From positions 1-64,000 of the forward strand of contig NZ_PYMB01000009.1 in the NCBI RefSeq assembly GCF_003026455.1: a DNA stretch of 64,000 nucleotides, written 5' to 3'. Below the pieces are notes generated by a model that was given only the letters and a program-made list of their open reading frames with translations, did not search any database and was not told where the DNA came from. This DNA is from Photobacterium rosenbergii (GTDB lineage Bacteria; Pseudomonadota; Gammaproteobacteria; Enterobacterales; Vibrionaceae). Below are positions 63,062-64,000 of the stretch, piece by piece (position 1 is the first letter of the stretch; each line of letters opens with the position of its first letter). Both the position numbers and the translations under genes were made by a program.

Positions 63062-63985
63062 CTAAGCGTTCCTTTGGGGGTTACAGAGTAGTTCTGTGAA
63101 TGCCTGAACCGCCGAGGACAGGCTGTCGGGCTTGGCCTTGGTAATTAGGTAGAACTGGCTCTCTAGTTTCCATTTATCTGGCTGTAGGGCGATTAGGTGC
63201 CGGCAGGCGTGATTTTGCTCTATTAGGTGCGTTGGCAGGAAGCTGAGGTGGCTGCCTGCAAGCGTGAGCATCAAGCCAGATTCGACATGCCAACCGCTAT
63301 AGAGTTTGGCTCCGGGGTGTTGTTCGATTTCAAGCAGGCGCTTCATGGACTCGGCTGCGTAGCCCCCCATATTGATCCGGCAGCCTGAAAGCGCATAGTC
63401 ATTGACGGTTATCGCCTCTGCCAAATCTCGGCGGGCATATAAGTGGCTTTGCTCGACAAACAGCGGGGTAGCAAATTCAAAGGCTGCGAGTTGGTGTTCA
63501 CCGAGTACGCAGATCATCATGTCCAGCTGGCCGCTTGAGAGCTTTTCGTTGAGCTGGGTGAAGTCACCGACATCCAAGGTCACCTCGACATCGTCACTGA
63601 GTTGGTAGAATTGCTCTATTGCCCCGAGCAGCGGGTTGTGGGTTAGTGTCGCAGTATTATCCAAGCAGCCAACCCGCACATGGCCTGATAAAGTTGACTG
63701 TACCCCTTTGAGTTTGAAGGCATATTCAGTCAGCATTGCGCTAATTTCATTTGCATAATTATACACCGACCTCCCTTCGTCAGTCAGCTCGAAGCCGCTC
63801 CTTCCCCGCTTGCAAAGGCTGACCCCCAAGCTTTTTTCCAATGTGATAAGCTGGTTGCTCAGCACGGGTTGGCTCAGTCCTGTGCTATGGGTAGCGTTGC
63901 TGATCCCGCCCTGTTCAACGATTTCGCGGAATAACTCTAGGCGGCGTAAGTCTCTTTTGTCCAGTGATGGGGCTTGGATGGCCAT
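63062..63985 (-). CDS. LysR family transcriptional regulator
   Basis: A 307-residue LysR-type regulator. The N-terminal winged helix-turn-helix (about 10-70) shows EIVEQGGISNATHSTGLSQP, VLSNQLITLEKSLGVSLCKR and GFELTDEG; the effector domain follows from about residue 95 (HVRVGCLDNTATLTHNPLLG). GGAAAA precedes the ATG. It is followed in the same direction by the PACE exporter gene at a gap of 110 bases, while its upstream neighbour is outside the window. LysR regulators often sit beside PACE genes, so control of that exporter is plausible. Confidence 0.88.
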   Translation of the reverse strand: MAIQAPSLDKRDLRRLELFREIVEQGGISNATHSTGLSQPVLSNQLITLEKSLGVSLCKRGRSGFELTDEGRSVYNYANEISAMLTEYAFKLKGVQSTLSGHVRVGCLDNTATLTHNPLLGAIEQFYQLSDDVEVTLDVGDFTQLNEKLSSGQLDMMICVLGEHQLAAFEFATPLFVEQSHLYARRDLAEAITVNDYALSGCRINMGGYAAESMKRLLEIEQHPGAKLYSGWHVESGLMLTLAGSHLSFLPTHLIEQNHACRHLIALQPDKWKLESQFYLITKAKPDSLSSAVQAFTELLCNPQRNA

Positions 63986-64000
63986 GGCGATTTTCCATAT

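Noticed and set aside
1..64000. Mobile elements, prophage, CRISPR arrays, tRNA or rRNA genes
   Set aside because: No transposase, integrase, phage or Cas genes, no spaced direct repeats of CRISPR type, and no tRNA or rRNA sequence was recognised while reading the window.

Overview
The window is a chromosomal segment of a member of the Vibrionaceae (probably Photobacterium or a close relative; the genus is an inference). It spans the replication origin of the second chromosome. The decisive signs are an RctB initiator gene (16025-18025, minus), an adjacent iteron and Dam-site-rich origin (18026-19361), and parA2-parB2 (19362-21558) with five matches to the Vibrionaceae parS2 centromere. No tRNA, rRNA, insertion sequence, integrase or CRISPR array was found.

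Layout. 1-3160: TetR regulator, then a divergent LysR regulator and DHA1 drug exporter. 3250-8510: a transport operon (48-residue membrane peptide, DMT permease, sodium:solute symporter), an AraC regulator and a glycine-amidinotransferase-like enzyme, which looks like a guanidino-compound island. 8556-15906: small hypothetical gene, RND pump with its fusion protein, and a patatin-like type Vd autotransporter. 16025-21643: rctB, oriCII, parAB2. 21701-27092: tmcA, a YcdX-type PHP phosphatase, a hypothetical gene and a FapA/DUF342 gene, with four parS2 sites between them. 27139-34376: LapD-like c-di-GMP receptor, DctB/DctD-like two-component pair with a degenerate AAA+ domain, pdxH, a 57-residue ORF and a PAS-LuxR regulator. 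35137-36096: AEC-type carrier. 36156-37683: a second cluster of RctB-type iterons around a small ORF and an AraC gene. 37945-43434: proline utilisation (putA, an inactive ALDH-like protein, putP). 43760-48644: porin, maltose acetyltransferase-like gene, L-serine dehydratase with its symporter. 48997-53906: MFS transporter, double SnoaL-like protein, porin and LacI regulator. 53947-54192: non-coding tract of perfect hairpins. 54259-63985: yibI-yibH, Sel1-repeat protein, YieH-like phosphatase, CatB-like acetyltransferase, AraC regulator, ackA, PACE exporter and LysR regulator.

How the parts work together. RctB should bind the six 23-bp-phased iterons, open the TGAT/ATCA-repeat region beside its own gene, and be tuned by the extra sites across the origin. 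The remote cluster at 36-37.7 kb is a likely additional titration or control locus. ParB2 should load on parS2 sites on the parAB side of the origin. Most other genes are typical second-chromosome content: uptake and catabolism of amino acids and carboxylates, exporters, and local regulators.

Start codons were moved from the longest open frame to an internal start wherever a Shine-Dalgarno sequence or family length favoured it. Functions are assigned by reading motifs and remembered family sequences; no database search was run.
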